This document shows, one piece after another, positions 34,193 through 45,371 of a stretch of 64,000 bases of DNA. Below the pieces are notes generated by a model. It was not told the origin of the DNA. It was given only the letters and a program-made list of their open reading frames with translations, and ran no database searches. A program made the translations under genes and the position numbers. The number at the start of each line of letters is the position of its first letter. The first letter of the stretch is position 1. This DNA is from Diplodia intermedia. Its lineage: Eukaryota > Ascomycota > Dothideomycetes > Botryosphaeriales > Botryosphaeriaceae. The stretch covers positions 62,001 through 126,000 of the forward strand of contig JAKEKT010000057.1 in the NCBI GenBank assembly GCA_021495925.1, in the 5' to 3' direction.

Positions 34193-37100
34193 ATGGAGGG
34201 CGCCTTTACTCATCTGGGCAACCACCTGGTCTCCGACTCGGCCTCCACCATTAACGCCGGCGACGATGAGAGCATTCTGGATGGAGATCTTGGCCGCTCC
34301 AACCTCAACGGCCGCCGCCGCCGCCTTGACGACGACGAGGACGGCGACACCTACGATGAAGATGACATGGAGAGCATGGCCAGCATGCAGATTGGTGGCA
34401 AGCAGCAGAAGCCCGATGAAGACGTCGAGCTGCCGTCTCATGCTTGCGCGTGAGCAACCCCTCCACCAGCTTGCGGCTCTGCGCTAATCATCGCCTTCTA
34501 GCTACTGCGGCATCCACAATCCCAGCAGCGTCGTCAAGTGCCTGAGCTGCAGCAAGTGGTTCTGCAGCGCCCGAGGCAACACGTCCTCTTCCCACATCAT
34601 CAACCACCTTGTCCGCGCCCGCCACAAGGAGGTCCAGCTCCACCCCTCCTCTTCCCTCGGCGATACTGTGCTGGAGTGCTACAACTGTGGGACTAAGAAT
34701 GTCTTCCTCCTCGGTTTCATTCCCGCTAAATCCGACACCGTTGTCGTCCTGCTGTGCCGCCAGCCATGCGCCGCCATGCCTTCCTCCAAGGATATGAATT
34801 GGGATACCTCGCGCTGGCAGCCTCTGATTGAGGACCGCTCGTTCCTGCCATGGCTCGTTTCCCAACCCTCGGACCAGGAACAGCTCCGCGCCCGCCACCT
34901 GAGCCCTCAGATGATTGCTAAACTGGAGGAAATGTGGAAGGACAACAGCAATGCCACCATCGCAGATTTGGAAAAGGGAGCTGGTGTCGACGATGAGCCC
35001 GCGCCGGTCTTGCTCCGCTACGATGATGCCTACCAGTACCAGAACGTTTTCGGTCCGCTGGTCAAAATCGAGGCCGATTACGACCGCAAGCTGAAGGAGT
35101 CTCAATCCCAGGATGGTCTTATTGTGCGCTGGGACTATGGTTTGAACAACAAACACTTGGCTAGTTTCGTGCTGCCGAAACTGGAATTGGGAGATGTGAA
35201 GCTTGCCGTGGGAGATGAGATGCGGCTGCGCTACACTGGTGAACTCAGGCCGCACTGGGAGGGCGTGGGATACGTGATCAAGATCCCCAACAACCAGTCC
35301 GATGAGGTCACGATTGAGCTGCGCACCAAGGGAGACCACAAGTCTGTCCCTACTGAGTGCACTCATAACTTCACTGCCGACTATGTCTGGAAGGCCACTT
35401 CTTTTGACCGCATGCAGCATGCCATGAAGACCTTTGCTATCGACGAGATGAGCGTTTCTGGCTACATTTTCCACCGTCTCCTGGGCCACGAGGTTGCCGC
35501 CGCTCCTATGAAGACTCAGCTTCCGCGCAAGTTTAGTGTCCCTGGACTCCCGGAGCTCAACGGTTCTCAGATCAATGCCGTGAAGAGCGTTCTGCAAAGA
35601 CCTCTGAGCTTAATCCAGGGTCCTCCCGGCACGGGTAAAACAGTCACTTCGGCCACTATCATCTATCACTTGGCCAAGATCAACGGTGGCCAGGTCCTCG
35701 TCTGCGCCCCGTCCAACGTCGCTGTTGACCAACTCTGCGAACGTATTCATCGTACTGGCCTCAAGACTGTTCGGGTGACGGCAAAGTCCAGGGAAGATGT
35801 CGAGTCACCTGTTGGCTTCCTTTCTCTCCACGAGCAGGTTCGCATGAACGATACGAATGTCGAGCTCAACAAATTGAACCAGCTGAAGAGCGAGCTTGGC
35901 GAACTGTCCAGCCAGGATGAAAAGAAGTTTAAGCAGCTGACCCGTGCTGCTGAGCGGGAAATTCTGACCAACGCAGATGTCATCTGCTGCACTTGCGTCG
36001 GCGCCGGCGATCCCCGCTTGGCCAAGTTCAAGTTCCGCACTGTTCTCATCGACGAGTCGACTCAGTCTGCCGAGCCTGAGTGCATGATTCCGCTCGTTTT
36101 GGGCTGCAAGCAGGTTGTCTTGGTTGGTGATCACCAGCAACTTGGGCCCGTCATTATGAACAAGAAGGCTGCCAAGGCTGGTCTGAACCAATCCCTGTTT
36201 GAACGTCTTGTTATTCTGGGTTGCGCTCCTATTCGTCTGCAGGTGCAGTACCGTATGCATCCCTGCTTGTCTGAGTTCCCGTCGAACATGTTCTACGAGG
36301 GCTCTCTGCAGAACGGTGTCACCCGTGAGTTGCGGATGCGCAAGGAGGTCGACTTTCCCTGGCCGGTTGTTGACAGCCCGATGATGTTTTGGTCTAACCT
36401 GGGCAATGAGGAAATCTCTGCCTCTGGAACATCGTACCTGAACCGCACCGAAGCAGCAAACGTCGAGAAGATTGTCACCCGCTTTTTCAAGGCTGGTGTC
36501 AAGCCCCAGGACATTGGTATCATTACTCCCTACGAGGGTCAGCGCAGCTATGTCGTGCAGTCCATGCAGGCAAACGGCACTTTCAAGAAGGAGAACTACA
36601 AGGAGATCGAGGTTGCCTCCGTCGATGCGTTCCAGGGCCGTGAAAAGGACTTTATCGTCCTCTCTTGCGTGCGCTCGAACGACCATCAGGGTATCGGTTT
36701 CTTGAGCGACCCGCGCCGTCTCAACGTGGCTCTCACCCGTGCCAAGTACGGCCTTGTCATTCTGGGCAACCCGAAGGTTCTGTCGAAGCACCCTCTGTGG
36801 CACTACCTCCTGTTGCACTTCAAGGAGCGCAACTGCCTGGTCGAGGGCCCTCTCAATAACCTCCAAACTTCCCTCTTGCAGTTCAGCCGTCCGAAGACCA
36901 CATACCGCGGCCCTCAGCGTTACCAGATGGCGTTCCAGCATGCTTCGAACATGACCTCCGGCCGTAACGCGAACGGCAACAAGGCCCGCCAGGAGTACAC
37001 CGATAATGGCTCCATTGTTGGATACATTCCGGATGACGTTTCGTCCGTCCATTCCTCTGCGCTTGGTGGTGTCGGGGTTAGCTCCAACTATCCTCCCATG

Positions 37101-37502
37101 TTCTCTGGCTTCTCGGATGCCTGGCCGACGCTACCAGGCGCACGCAACACTCCTGGCCCCGGTGGAAGGCCCAACGGAAAGAGCCCCGGTGCGGCTAGCA
37201 GTGTTGCTGGTGAGTCGATCGCGGCATCGGAGCTCACCGACACCAACGGCAGCATTGTCGACAGCAAGGGTGGGGTTGGTCAGGGTGGAGTCAGCCTTGC
37301 AGGCCTCAGCCTTAACGACATCGGAAAGCCGACCTCGCTCTCCCAATCGGACCGCCTCAAGCGTTACGTTGAATCGAGCGGACAGCCTGGCCCGGTTGGC
37401 TACGGCCGTGGAGCTGGTGGCCGCGCCTTCCCTGAGGACGACGATGCTCGCAGCGTGTCGACCGCTTTCGCCAGTCAGATCGGCTTAGGAAGCTACGACT
37501 GA
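34193..37502 (+). CDS. UPF1: ATP-dependent RNA helicase UPF1 (nonsense-mediated mRNA decay)
   Basis: UPF1 is a cytoplasmic superfamily 1 helicase that drives nonsense-mediated decay with UPF2/UPF3 and release factors. Exons are 34193-34449 and 34502-37502, with a 52-base intron (GTGAGC donor, CTTCTAG acceptor); the product is 1085 residues. The Cys-His zinc domain lies at about residues 82-175 (HACAYCGIHNPSSVVKC, WFCS, LECYNCGTKNVF, CRQPC). Helicase motifs follow: QGPPGTGKT (about 458-466), IDESTQSAEPE, VGDHQQLGPV, QYRMHPCLSEFPSN, VDAFQGREKDFIVLS and NVALTRAKYGLVILGN. The acidic N-terminus (DDDEDGDTYDEDDMES) and the Gly/Ser-rich C-terminus are typical of fungal UPF1. The start at 34193 is the ATG after CGACCATC; an upstream in-frame ATG at 34073 is less likely. 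Confidence 0.97.
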
Positions 37503-38695
37503 TCTGCATGATGCGACAGACTAAGGTTCTCAACATTCTCAGGCAATTGTTGATGTGCAACTTGCAGACGCGCGATCCAGCAGTTTACGAGCAAAAAATC
37601 GAGCTCTCGGCGCAAGACCAGCAGCGGCAGGATTAGAAAAGACGATTGGCGGTGGACAGCCAGGTTCACGTCACTCTGACGCTCAGTACTACTTGGCTGC
37701 CTGCGACTTGATCAGCGGCTGTGCGTAGAGCGCTGGAGCAAACGTAAACGAAGGAAGCAACAGCAGCAGCAGTTCCGGTAGCCGGATGACGGAGCGAGTT
37801 CTTCGGCTGCCCACCAGTCGTTCCACGCTGAGGGCACAGAAGTAGAGATTGAAAGGTACTGGGTAGGCTAGACGATCAGTCTTCCCACCGGACTGCCTTT
37901 CTACCTTTATTTCTGGTCTCTCGACGTGCGCATGGCCCGTCTGCATGTCCCGTGTTCTTGTTTAGCTTGAGCCCATCGGCACGGTCTTCTACAAACCCAA
38001 GAAGCTGAGATCTTATCAGAGCATAGCGCCTCCCTAGCGGAAAAGCATTCCTCCTTTCTCTCTTTCATGCGGGCTTGAACAGCGTTATGGGGCTTTCCAT
38101 GCATGAATTTGCGGATTGAAACAAGGAAGGTTTATGAAGGCATTGACGGACGCGGGCGAAGAAGCTGGCAAGAAAATAATTCGGACGTGCTGACGAGGGA
38201 GAAGTTGTTCTAGTTCTTCTTCGTAGGCAGTGCGGCACTTTGCTTCTGGTAGTCGTTACAAATCTGGTTTTATATTTGATTCGGCTTCTTGGCCCCGACG
38301 CCCGCAGTATGTTAAGCAGTCGTGACATATGAACGCAACAGAAAATGACGTGTGGGCGTTTGTTTTGCTCTGGGATAAATGAGGCAGTAGGCGGTCGAAG
38401 CTTTGGATTGGATGCAGGGATGTTCCCAAGGTGAGCTGCGACTTCCCATCATGCTGCAATGCAAAAAAGCACACGACTTCTATTTGTAGCTAGCGGCCTT
38501 CTACATAGGCAGCAACTTCCACAAAGGCCGAGTGAGGCTTATTACGTAAGGGTCACATGGGTTCGCGATGTGGCGCAACGCGTATCGCGCCCGCGCACCT
38601 ACCCTTTCAATCCTTCCATGCCCTTGCTCTCTTTACCCTTGATCACTCTCCCTCTCTCTCCACGTCACCATGCCTACAGCTTGACGCACACCATC
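37503..38695. other. Intergenic region between UPF1 and the BRCT gene
   Basis: This 1.2 kb region holds the UPF1 3' untranslated region and the BRCT gene promoter. A minus-strand frame 37946-37689 (ATG, 85 codons) ends in a hydrophobic stretch (LPELLLLLLPSFTFAPALYA). It might be a small membrane protein, but there is no other support. Pyrimidine-rich CTCTCTCTCC near 38640-38660 precedes the BRCT gene start. Confidence 0.45.
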
Positions 38696-40861
38696 ATGTC
38701 GGACGCCTCGTTCTTCCTAGAGTCGGGCCATTCACGACACGACATAACACGTTGCGTCGGCATCTTACGCGATGGCCGCGGTCATATTACGGTTCAGCCT
38801 CAATCCACACTTCCGCGTACGTACACAAAGCTCGTTCTTATTCCCAGGGCCACGTGCTGACATGGAAAGCAGAGCTATCGCAAGGCTCCACCTGCCTGGC
38901 CTTCATAAGTGGGTGCCCATCTGGAATGCCTTCACCTGCCGCATGCTGACATTGTGATAGCTGTTGACGGCTGGCGCGTTTCATTCGAAGCTAAAGTCGA
39001 TGGCTTCACCATCGTGCCCCCCGGCGCTGAATCGCTGCCAGGCTACTACACCATCAGGTTGCCTCGATCAACCACGCAGCACCGGCAGAGTGCAATCCTC
39101 AGACCCGACGATTGCATCCGCCTCAACAATGAGTTTGAGTCCACCTTGAAAACCGAAGACGTGAAAGTAAACTCCTCCATTCCACAGACGAGCAATGAAG
39201 AGGCGGATGAGGTGCCGGAAACCCAACAGCGTCAAGATGTCATTACTCGCAGGACCCAAAAGCCGTCCACCAAGCGGACAACGGTTCAGGTCGAGCATTC
39301 TATGCAGGGATCGAATACTTTACGTTCGGCTACACCGGCTCAAACCACGCAACAGTCTCTGGTTGTAGCAGAGACGCCGGCTACCTATCGGAAGATGCCG
39401 TTTGTGCCCATAAATGCCGAGGACAACGCGATGCAACAGACGGTAGATCCGAAGGATATCGTGAGCACCAACGTGAGCACGCCGAGTGCCGTCAGAGACT
39501 CGTTTGCAGAAAGACCAAAGATCGAGACAGCACATGAGTACCGATATCCTTCTTTACGGCTTTACCCGTCAGATCACAGTGACCAGACCGCCAGCCAAGC
39601 GGAAGACGAAGACGCAACAGGACCAGAATCAGAAGCGGATACTGGCAAAGAACAGGAGAATGATAACGCTGAACTTTCGACAGCACGAGAGGCTCGGAGC
39701 AGAAGCAAGACCAACGACACTCAAACTATGTCAAAGGATGTATCAATGGCCCGCGAATCCTCATCAGACCCTCCGCAAACCATGGACGTCGACATGAAGG
39801 AATATCCTTCCTCAAACGCCACCAACCAAAGGAGGACACTACGGACAAGAGCTGAACCAGAGGTTCGGATCCCTGTCTCGCGCAGTGCTAAGAAGAGGGC
39901 TTCGCCAGAAACTGTTGGACGGGAACGGCCTAACAAGAGGAGCAAGAAGGCCAAGGAGTTCGAGGAAACCGATGATTCATTCGCGTCCAGCATCGTAGTC
40001 CGCATCGACCGTGAAAGTCCAAGCACTGCGTCTGCTCCTTCAACTCGTCCCCGTCCGATGGAACCGGTAGAGGAAAGCACCGCGCCAGCCCGCTCACCGA
40101 GCCTTCAACGCTCAACAAGCTCTGTGATCAACGTTGTATCGCCGTATCGTGGCAAGGCGCCACGCGTTGCATTCAGCAATACCAAGGCAAATGAACGTGA
40201 AGGGTCGTCGGCCTTCTTGAGGAAGGCAGGTGTTCAGAATGTCGACAAGGTCACTGAAACCTGCGACATTGTCTGCATTGGCTCAACTCACGGGAGCCTC
40301 CTCAAAAGCGCAAAGTTGCTATTTGGTCTTGCGCTGGGAAAGACGATTGCGTCAGACAGCTGGGTGCTAAAGAGTCGACAAGCTGGCAAGCTGCTGGATC
40401 CGTCCCACTTCCCTCCGCTTAATGCTCCGAGTGAATGGGGCTGGGGAGATGACGAAGAAAGGGTGAACAATATCCTCAATATCGACCGGTCCGAACTGTT
40501 CAAGGGCAAGGTCTTGTTCTTCACATCTGCTGCTAGAAAGGAATACGGCAATGGGTTTGGCGAGATTGAGAAGATCGCCAAAGCATGCGGCGCCAAGATC
40601 ATGTCCAAGTCAGCTCGAGAATACAAGCACGCAGAAAACAACATCATCCTGGCCACTGACCACGGAGACCTGGAAGCCATGGCCCTGATGGGTAACGACA
40701 AGACCGAAGAGGGCCATCCTTGCTACAGCAAAGAACTAATCTCGATGTCCGTCCTCCGCGGCTCGTTGGATCTTGAGAATGACGAATACAAGATTCAGCC
40801 CAGCAGCAGCCAATCAAGGAAGGGAAAGAAGCCGACTGCGAGGAAGGGAAGGAGTGGATAA
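38696..40861 (+). CDS. Tandem-BRCT-domain protein, probable DNA damage response or chromatin factor
   Basis: The proposed exons are 38696-38816, 38873-38908 and 38961-40861, with introns of 56 and 52 bases (GTACGT and GTGGGT donors, each with a GCTGAC branch). The product is 685 residues. The splice sites join three frames without a stop, but the 36-base middle exon needs RNA support. Residues 120-430 are Ser/Thr/Glu-rich and probably disordered, with basic patches (SAKKRASPETVGRERPNKRS). The C-terminal 240 residues contain two BRCT-like units. The first covers about 445-530 (GKAPRVAFSNTKA, DIVCIGSTH, ASDSWVLKSRQAG). The second covers about 560-660 (LFKGKVLFFTS, IAKACGAKIMSKSA, NIILATDHGD, CYSKELISMSVLRGSL). 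Tandem BRCTs bind phosphoserine peptides in repair proteins such as MDC1, Brc1 and Rtt107; which of these it matches is unknown. The tail is Lys/Arg-rich. Confidence 0.78.
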
Positions 40862-41144
40862 GCACTCAGAGTAAGGATATCTTGTGGGATTTGCTTCGAG
40901 TGTTTCTTGACACTCCATCACGAGAAGTACTGCATGGGTTACGGAGCTTGTAAGCGCTGGCTTTGTTCGGTAGGGGTGATACCACATGGGCGGTCAATCT
41001 GGTACTTCTCATGAGCTTTCCGCTCTATTCTGGCACTATGATGTACGCAGGATTTTTCTGTGTACCAAACTGAAGCGGCTTGCAGAGTGACCCTGTTTGT
41101 TTGATGCTGATCTATCAGTCCTTTATCTCATAGTCCAGAGAACA

Positions 41145-41534
41145 ATGAAGATCTTCGAAGGACACACAAAGGCGATTCTCTTCCATGCCCACAACCACGC
41201 TTACGGACACATGCATTGGAACAATCTTCCATCGAGCTCGAATTTACGATCCACTTCGATGAATAACGAATACCTTTCCAGTAACCATTCTCCATCAAAT
41301 CTTGTCTATAAGATATATATGCCAACGAATCCCTTCCAACATACCCCCTCCAACGAACCCCCTCCATCGACCACCATCCAACAAAAGCTTTCCACTGAAC
41401 CATTTTCAAACAAAGAAAAGAAGCATCAGCAAGAACGAGGTACGCCGGTTGAGGCAATGGCCGCGTACGAACAGTATAATCCGGGTTCGGCGTTCCTGGT
41501 TATATCAGCCACACTAGCAAAAGTGGCAAGATAG
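41145..41534 (+). CDS. Doubtful small reading frame
   Basis: This 129-codon ATG frame gives a translation rich in Pro, Ser, Thr, Asn and His (TNPFQHTPSNEPPPSTTIQQ). The DNA has imperfect CCATC/CCAAC-type repeats and lower GC than the neighbours. It is not like any family I know. It may be the leader or upstream region of the orphan gene at 41765, and I list it only because no other gene occupies the stretch. Confidence 0.18.
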   Translation: MKIFEGHTKAILFHAHNHAYGHMHWNNLPSSSNLRSTSMNNEYLSSNHSPSNLVYKIYMPTNPFQHTPSNEPPPSTTIQQKLSTEPFSNKEKKHQQERGTPVEAMAAYEQYNPGSAFLVISATLAKVAR

Positions 41535-41723
41535 TGGCACGGAGCACGTATTTGTGGCGTTGGGGTCGAGAAGAAAGGCAAGGTATGCTCTGGTGTTAAC
41601 ACTTACAAATTTAGTAAGTTGAACAAGACTCAAAGTGGTTCAAGTCCGAACAATGCATTGTCAATATTCTAACGCTATGGCGAGCATCACATAGTTCGTA
41701 TACAGTATATGTGCGCGACAAAG

Positions 41724-41730
41724 TATATAA
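41724..41730 (+). promoter_or_regulatory. TATA box of the orphan repeat gene
   Basis: TATATAA ends 35 bases before the ATG at 41765, in an AT-richer patch than the surrounding DNA. Confidence 0.45.
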
Positions 41731-41764
41731 ACTCGCATCCATCACACCGACAAACTCCAGGACA

Positions 41765-42439
41765 ATGCCTTTGGCAAGCTTCAACTTGACATCGCTCATG
41801 AATCGTCTTAACAAAATTGGTGCCATCATGAAGCGCAAGGACAAGGGCAAGGGCAGAGCTGCCCTACAGGATGTTTACGAAGAAGAAGCCGCCACCATGA
41901 CGAAAGAGGACGAAGAGTTCGAGGCGGAGCTGAAGCGAATCGAGGAGGAAGATGAGATGCTGGCTGCGATGAAGGCATCTCGTCTGTATCTGCACTACTC
42001 CGGAAAGCGAGGCGAGTCATCTACAGCCCCGCATAGGGAGTCGTACAATTCGGATGTTGAAATGGACGACGCCCAGGAAGAGTCATCTGGATTGACCGAG
42101 CAGTCATCCACTCCAGATGCCGAGACAAACGATGGCCACGAAGAGTCATCCGGATCAAGCTCACAGCCATCCACTCCAGATGCTGAGACGAGCGACGCCG
42201 GCAAAGAGTCTCCCGAAGCCTCCGAGCGTGAGCCCACTACGCCGGAGCCGCTCATCGTCGAGTGGAACCCAGAGCCGCAGCGGCCGTTGAAGCGGAAGAA
42301 GGCTTTCCGCGAAGACAACGAGCCCACCACGCCGGAACCGCCCGTCGTCGACCAGAGTCCAGAGCAGCCGCGACCACCGAAGCGGAAAAGGAATTTCATG
42401 GCAGGCTTCGCCGATGTTGTCAAACGGAAGCGCCATTGA
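41765..42439 (+). CDS. Orphan-like acidic/basic repeat protein, possible nuclear protein
   Basis: I do not recognise a family. The 224-residue product begins MPLASFNLTSLMNRLNKIGA. A charged, probably coiled-coil segment follows (about 42-75, MTKEDEEFEAELKRIEEEDE). Two internal duplications come next. The first is EESSG-x-STPDAET, with copies near residues 103 and 123. The second is an EPTTPEP...KRK unit, with copies near 158 and 185, each ending in a basic patch (RPLKRKKAF, RPPKRKRNF). The C-terminus is basic (VVKRKRH). Basic patches of this type can act as nuclear localisation signals. The clear ATG, nearby TATA box and length-preserving repeats argue for a real gene. It is convergent with the Zn2Cys6 gene. 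Confidence 0.55.
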   Translation: MPLASFNLTSLMNRLNKIGAIMKRKDKGKGRAALQDVYEEEAATMTKEDEEFEAELKRIEEEDEMLAAMKASRLYLHYSGKRGESSTAPHRESYNSDVEMDDAQEESSGLTEQSSTPDAETNDGHEESSGSSSQPSTPDAETSDAGKESPEASEREPTTPEPLIVEWNPEPQRPLKRKKAFREDNEPTTPEPPVVDQSPEQPRPPKRKRNFMAGFADVVKRKRH

Positions 42440-42841
42440 ACTCTTGGTTTGCTCGTTAGAAAGGCGGGTGGAGATTCGGAAGGAAATCGGGGAGTGTCTC
42501 GGTCATTGACACTGACTTGCCGCTGTTTCGCATGATCTGAAACAATACTTATTGAAGTTCGAAGACCTTTGTCTCATCATACTCCGTAACAACACAATCA
42601 TAGATCAAAAATAGACTGTATTCGCATTGACTATTTAAGCACTTGACGCTCTCCTTCCTCACAAACTTGCTCCACAATATATATATATATATATATCACT
42701 CTGAGAACTCCGCTTTGCCTTTCACTTGAGCACCACTCTAACAAACATGTACCTTTTACATATCTCATGTAGGACTGTAGGGATTTGCCGCAACCTTCCA
42801 TTCTCTAGTCCCGCGCAGTCTCAGTGATCCTGCACCAAAAC
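42440..42841. other. Convergent intergenic region with an AT microsatellite
   Basis: This lies between the 3' ends of the orphan gene and the Zn2Cys6 gene. It contains a perfect (AT)n run at about 42678-42696 and is otherwise unremarkable 3' flank. Confidence 0.7.
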
Positions 42842-43027
42842 TCACACCATATCGAACCCGCCCTCCATGCCCGAACTCCCAGCAACATCGTCCCACACTC
42901 CCCACGGAACCGAAGACGGAGCGAGCCAGTACTGCGGCTGCAGGTTGTCCATGAGGGCGCTCACCAGCGGAGTAGGCGCCGCGGCGGCGGCGTCGGCGGC
43001 GCCAGTCCAACTTCCACCGCTACCACC

Positions 43028-43063
<36 letters not shown>

Positions 43064-45222
43064 CATGAGCTCAGTGGCCACTTGTTGCGCCTGGACCGAG
43101 TTTCTAATAACGTCACGCTTCCCATCAGCACACTAGGGAGAAGAGAAAACACGTGCTTAGAGACAAGTAAAGAAGGGGGAAGGGGAGGAAGTAAAAAAGG
43201 ACCAGCACTCACAAAAGCCCCCTCAACGCCGGCGCCGCCTTGGCACAGAACCGGCTCCGCGGCGCCATCTCCTCGAAGATGCGTACAGCGTCCGTCACCG
43301 CTTGCTGTAGCTCTCGATACTGCTGCTGCGAGCCTGCAGCATCGCCGCCGCCACCGCCGCCGTTCTCAAGCGACGAAGGGGCGGAGGGAGAAGCAGAAGA
43401 AGAAGAAGAAGACGAGGTGGAAGGAGGAGGCGGAGAAGCGGCGACGATGGCGACGAGCACGACGGCGGCGTGGAAGGCGTGGAAGCTCGCGACGCCCCGG
43501 CCGTACCACCGGTACGTCGGCGCGAAGGGCGCGGCGTCGCGGTGCAGCGTCGCGTGCAGCGCCAGCTCCGCGAGGGCGGCTTCGATGCACTTCTTCCGCG
43601 ACGTCGACGTGCTGCTGTTGTTGTTGGCGTTGGGCGCGACGAAGGCCGGGCGGTGCAGGAGCAGCGTCAGTTGGTGGCTGTAGCCGTCGAGGATGTGCAG
43701 CTGCAGCCTCTGGTGCACGGGGAGGTGGTGGTGGCTGTTGTTGTTGTCCTCGTCGTTGTTGTTGTTGTTGTAGTAGTAATAGTAGCGGCTGACCCACGTC
43801 TCGCGCTCGCGTTGAATGTCGCTTTCCAGCCCGGCGACGACGTCGGGCGACACTGGTCGGCTGCCGGCGCCGATGATGGCGTCGCAGATGCGGGAGCACA
43901 GCTCGTACAGCCGGTACTTGAAGAGCATGTACGTCATCTCCGTCGGGCGGGGGGAGTCGGCGGGCGGTGCGAGGTTTGAGGAGGCGGCGGCGGCGGCGGT
44001 CAGGTCGTCGTCGTCGAGGTTGGCGGGCAGGCGCACGGCCGAGCTGGTGGCGATTTGGAGCTGGTGGATGTTGCCGCACGATATGTTCTGGATGGTGTAG
44101 AGCATCATGAGGCCGGTCCAGCACCGCCGCCTGTTCTCGCACTCCAAGACGTCGAGGCCGAAGTGTTCGGGGTCGACGTGGCAGCCGAGTCCCAGAGCCA
44201 TGTGGTACGTCATGCCGAGCAGCGACCAGACGTCGCCGTGGCTGTGGCTGATGCCGTAGCTCATGAGGATCAGCGCTTGGAGCGTGTGCAGCGTCTGCCG
44301 GAACATGTACCGGTCTGCTTGCAGGCACTTGAAGGCGGCAGCTCTGTAGCGGGTGGAAAGGACCGTGATATCCTTCGTGGGATCATTGCGGCGGCCCAGA
44401 TCTCGCAGGAGCGGAGTGTCTTCGTCCAAGCTTGTGACCGAAACGCTCAGGACGACGTAGAGCAGAGCCAACCAAGAAAGCGATACCGAATTTGGATTTG
44501 ATTGGAACGCTTCGTGCATGGTCTTGAAGGATGGAACATGCAATATATGGAATAACTGCAGAATGGCATGAGCAAACCAGCTATTGGGAATAGTGTTTGA
44601 GACGACGTACAGGTGAGAAAACGGTGAAGAAGTTCTCCACGAGTGCATTGCACTGAGAGATTGGCGGTAGTGATGAGATGAGGTCGTCCAGGGGGAGGTC
44701 GAAGGCTTGGCCAAGAGGATCATCGAGACCATCTTCGTTGGATGTCACAACTCCTACCTGCATGAGGCCGGACCCAACAAGAGCCGAGTCCCAGGTGGAA
44801 TGGTAGGGTTGATAGCGTGTGTGGCCAGAGCCAGAGGTGATGAGGCGGCCGACTGGAGGGGCATCTGCTTGGAGACCATCACTAGGTGGAGTATGGAGGA
44901 CAGGAGAGGGGTCGTCGGACATGGCAGGGGGCGTAAACTCCCAATGTGCAATGTGGTCCCTTAGCAGGTTCTCTAGCATCTTGATCCGCTCGACAAGCTC
45001 CTCAGTGGGCGTTGGTGTCACGGGCACCTCACTATTGCTGTGATAGCGCGGATCGGGGCGGGGCGAGCGTGAGGGGGCATAGACACACTCCGAGGACGGA
45101 ATGTTTCGGCGCACGCAGCTTGAACACGGCCCTGGCTTGGTGCGCGGGCAGCGGATCTTGCGTTGTCGGCATGGCTCACAGCTGACAGGCATTCGCTTCC
45201 TCACTGTGGACGTGGCGGGCAT
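42842..45222 (-). CDS. Zn2Cys6 transcription factor, likely regulator of the adjacent cluster
   Basis: This fungal binuclear zinc cluster activator or repressor is nuclear by family. Exons are 45222-44611, 44555-43213 and 43103-42842; introns are 55 bases (GTACGT/CTGCAG) and 109 bases (GTGAGT/ATTAG). The product is 738 residues. The zinc cluster at residues 15-46 has six Cys (CEPCRQRKIRC, PCSSC, SEC) followed by a basic stretch. The fungal-specific middle region is about 205-450, with LFHILHVPSF, SHGDVWSLLGMTYHMALGLG and CENRRRCWTGLMMLYT. Simple-repeat runs encode Tyr5-Asn5, poly-Ser and long poly-Gly tracts. The C-terminus PQYWLAPSSVPWGVWDD is typical of the class. The second acceptor was chosen because it joins this C-terminal frame; other acceptors hit stops or a non-family frame. 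The gene starts 149 bases after the stop of the fusion enzyme gene on the same strand. Confidence 0.9.
43028..43062. repeat. CCG trinucleotide run inside the Zn2Cys6 gene
   Basis: Nearly perfect CCG/CCA units in the last exon encode the poly-Gly tract just before the conserved C-terminus. The run is prone to length change and to assembly error. Confidence 0.8.
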
Positions 45223-45298
45223 GGCGGAGTTTGGGGAGATGGCGGCGGATAGGCTTCTTGCCTGGTGGAAAGGCTCGTTTATATGACAGAATCAAGTG

Positions 45299-45324
45299 CG
45301 GGGTTTCGGAACACGGATAGCCGG
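45299..45324 (-). promoter_or_regulatory. Four regularly spaced CGG triplets upstream of the regulator
   Basis: CGG triplets (plus strand) begin at 45299, 45307, 45314 and 45322, spaced 8, 7 and 8 bases, about 77-102 bases before the regulator ATG. Zn2Cys6 proteins bind CGG triplets, so this is a possible autoregulatory site. A TATAAA (minus strand, 45278-45283) lies between it and the ATG. Confidence 0.35.
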
Positions 45325-45371
45325 TGCTTAGAAAAAGCCGCATTAATCATCTGATTCCGTTCAAGATCATT

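Noticed and set aside
34488..37052. Minus-strand frames of 369 and 415 codons
   Set aside because: They are antisense shadows of UPF1 with no family motifs.
37689..37946. Minus-strand 85-codon frame with a hydrophobic C-terminus
   Set aside because: The ATG and hydrophobic stretch are suggestive, but there is no family match, and it lies in the UPF1 3' flank.
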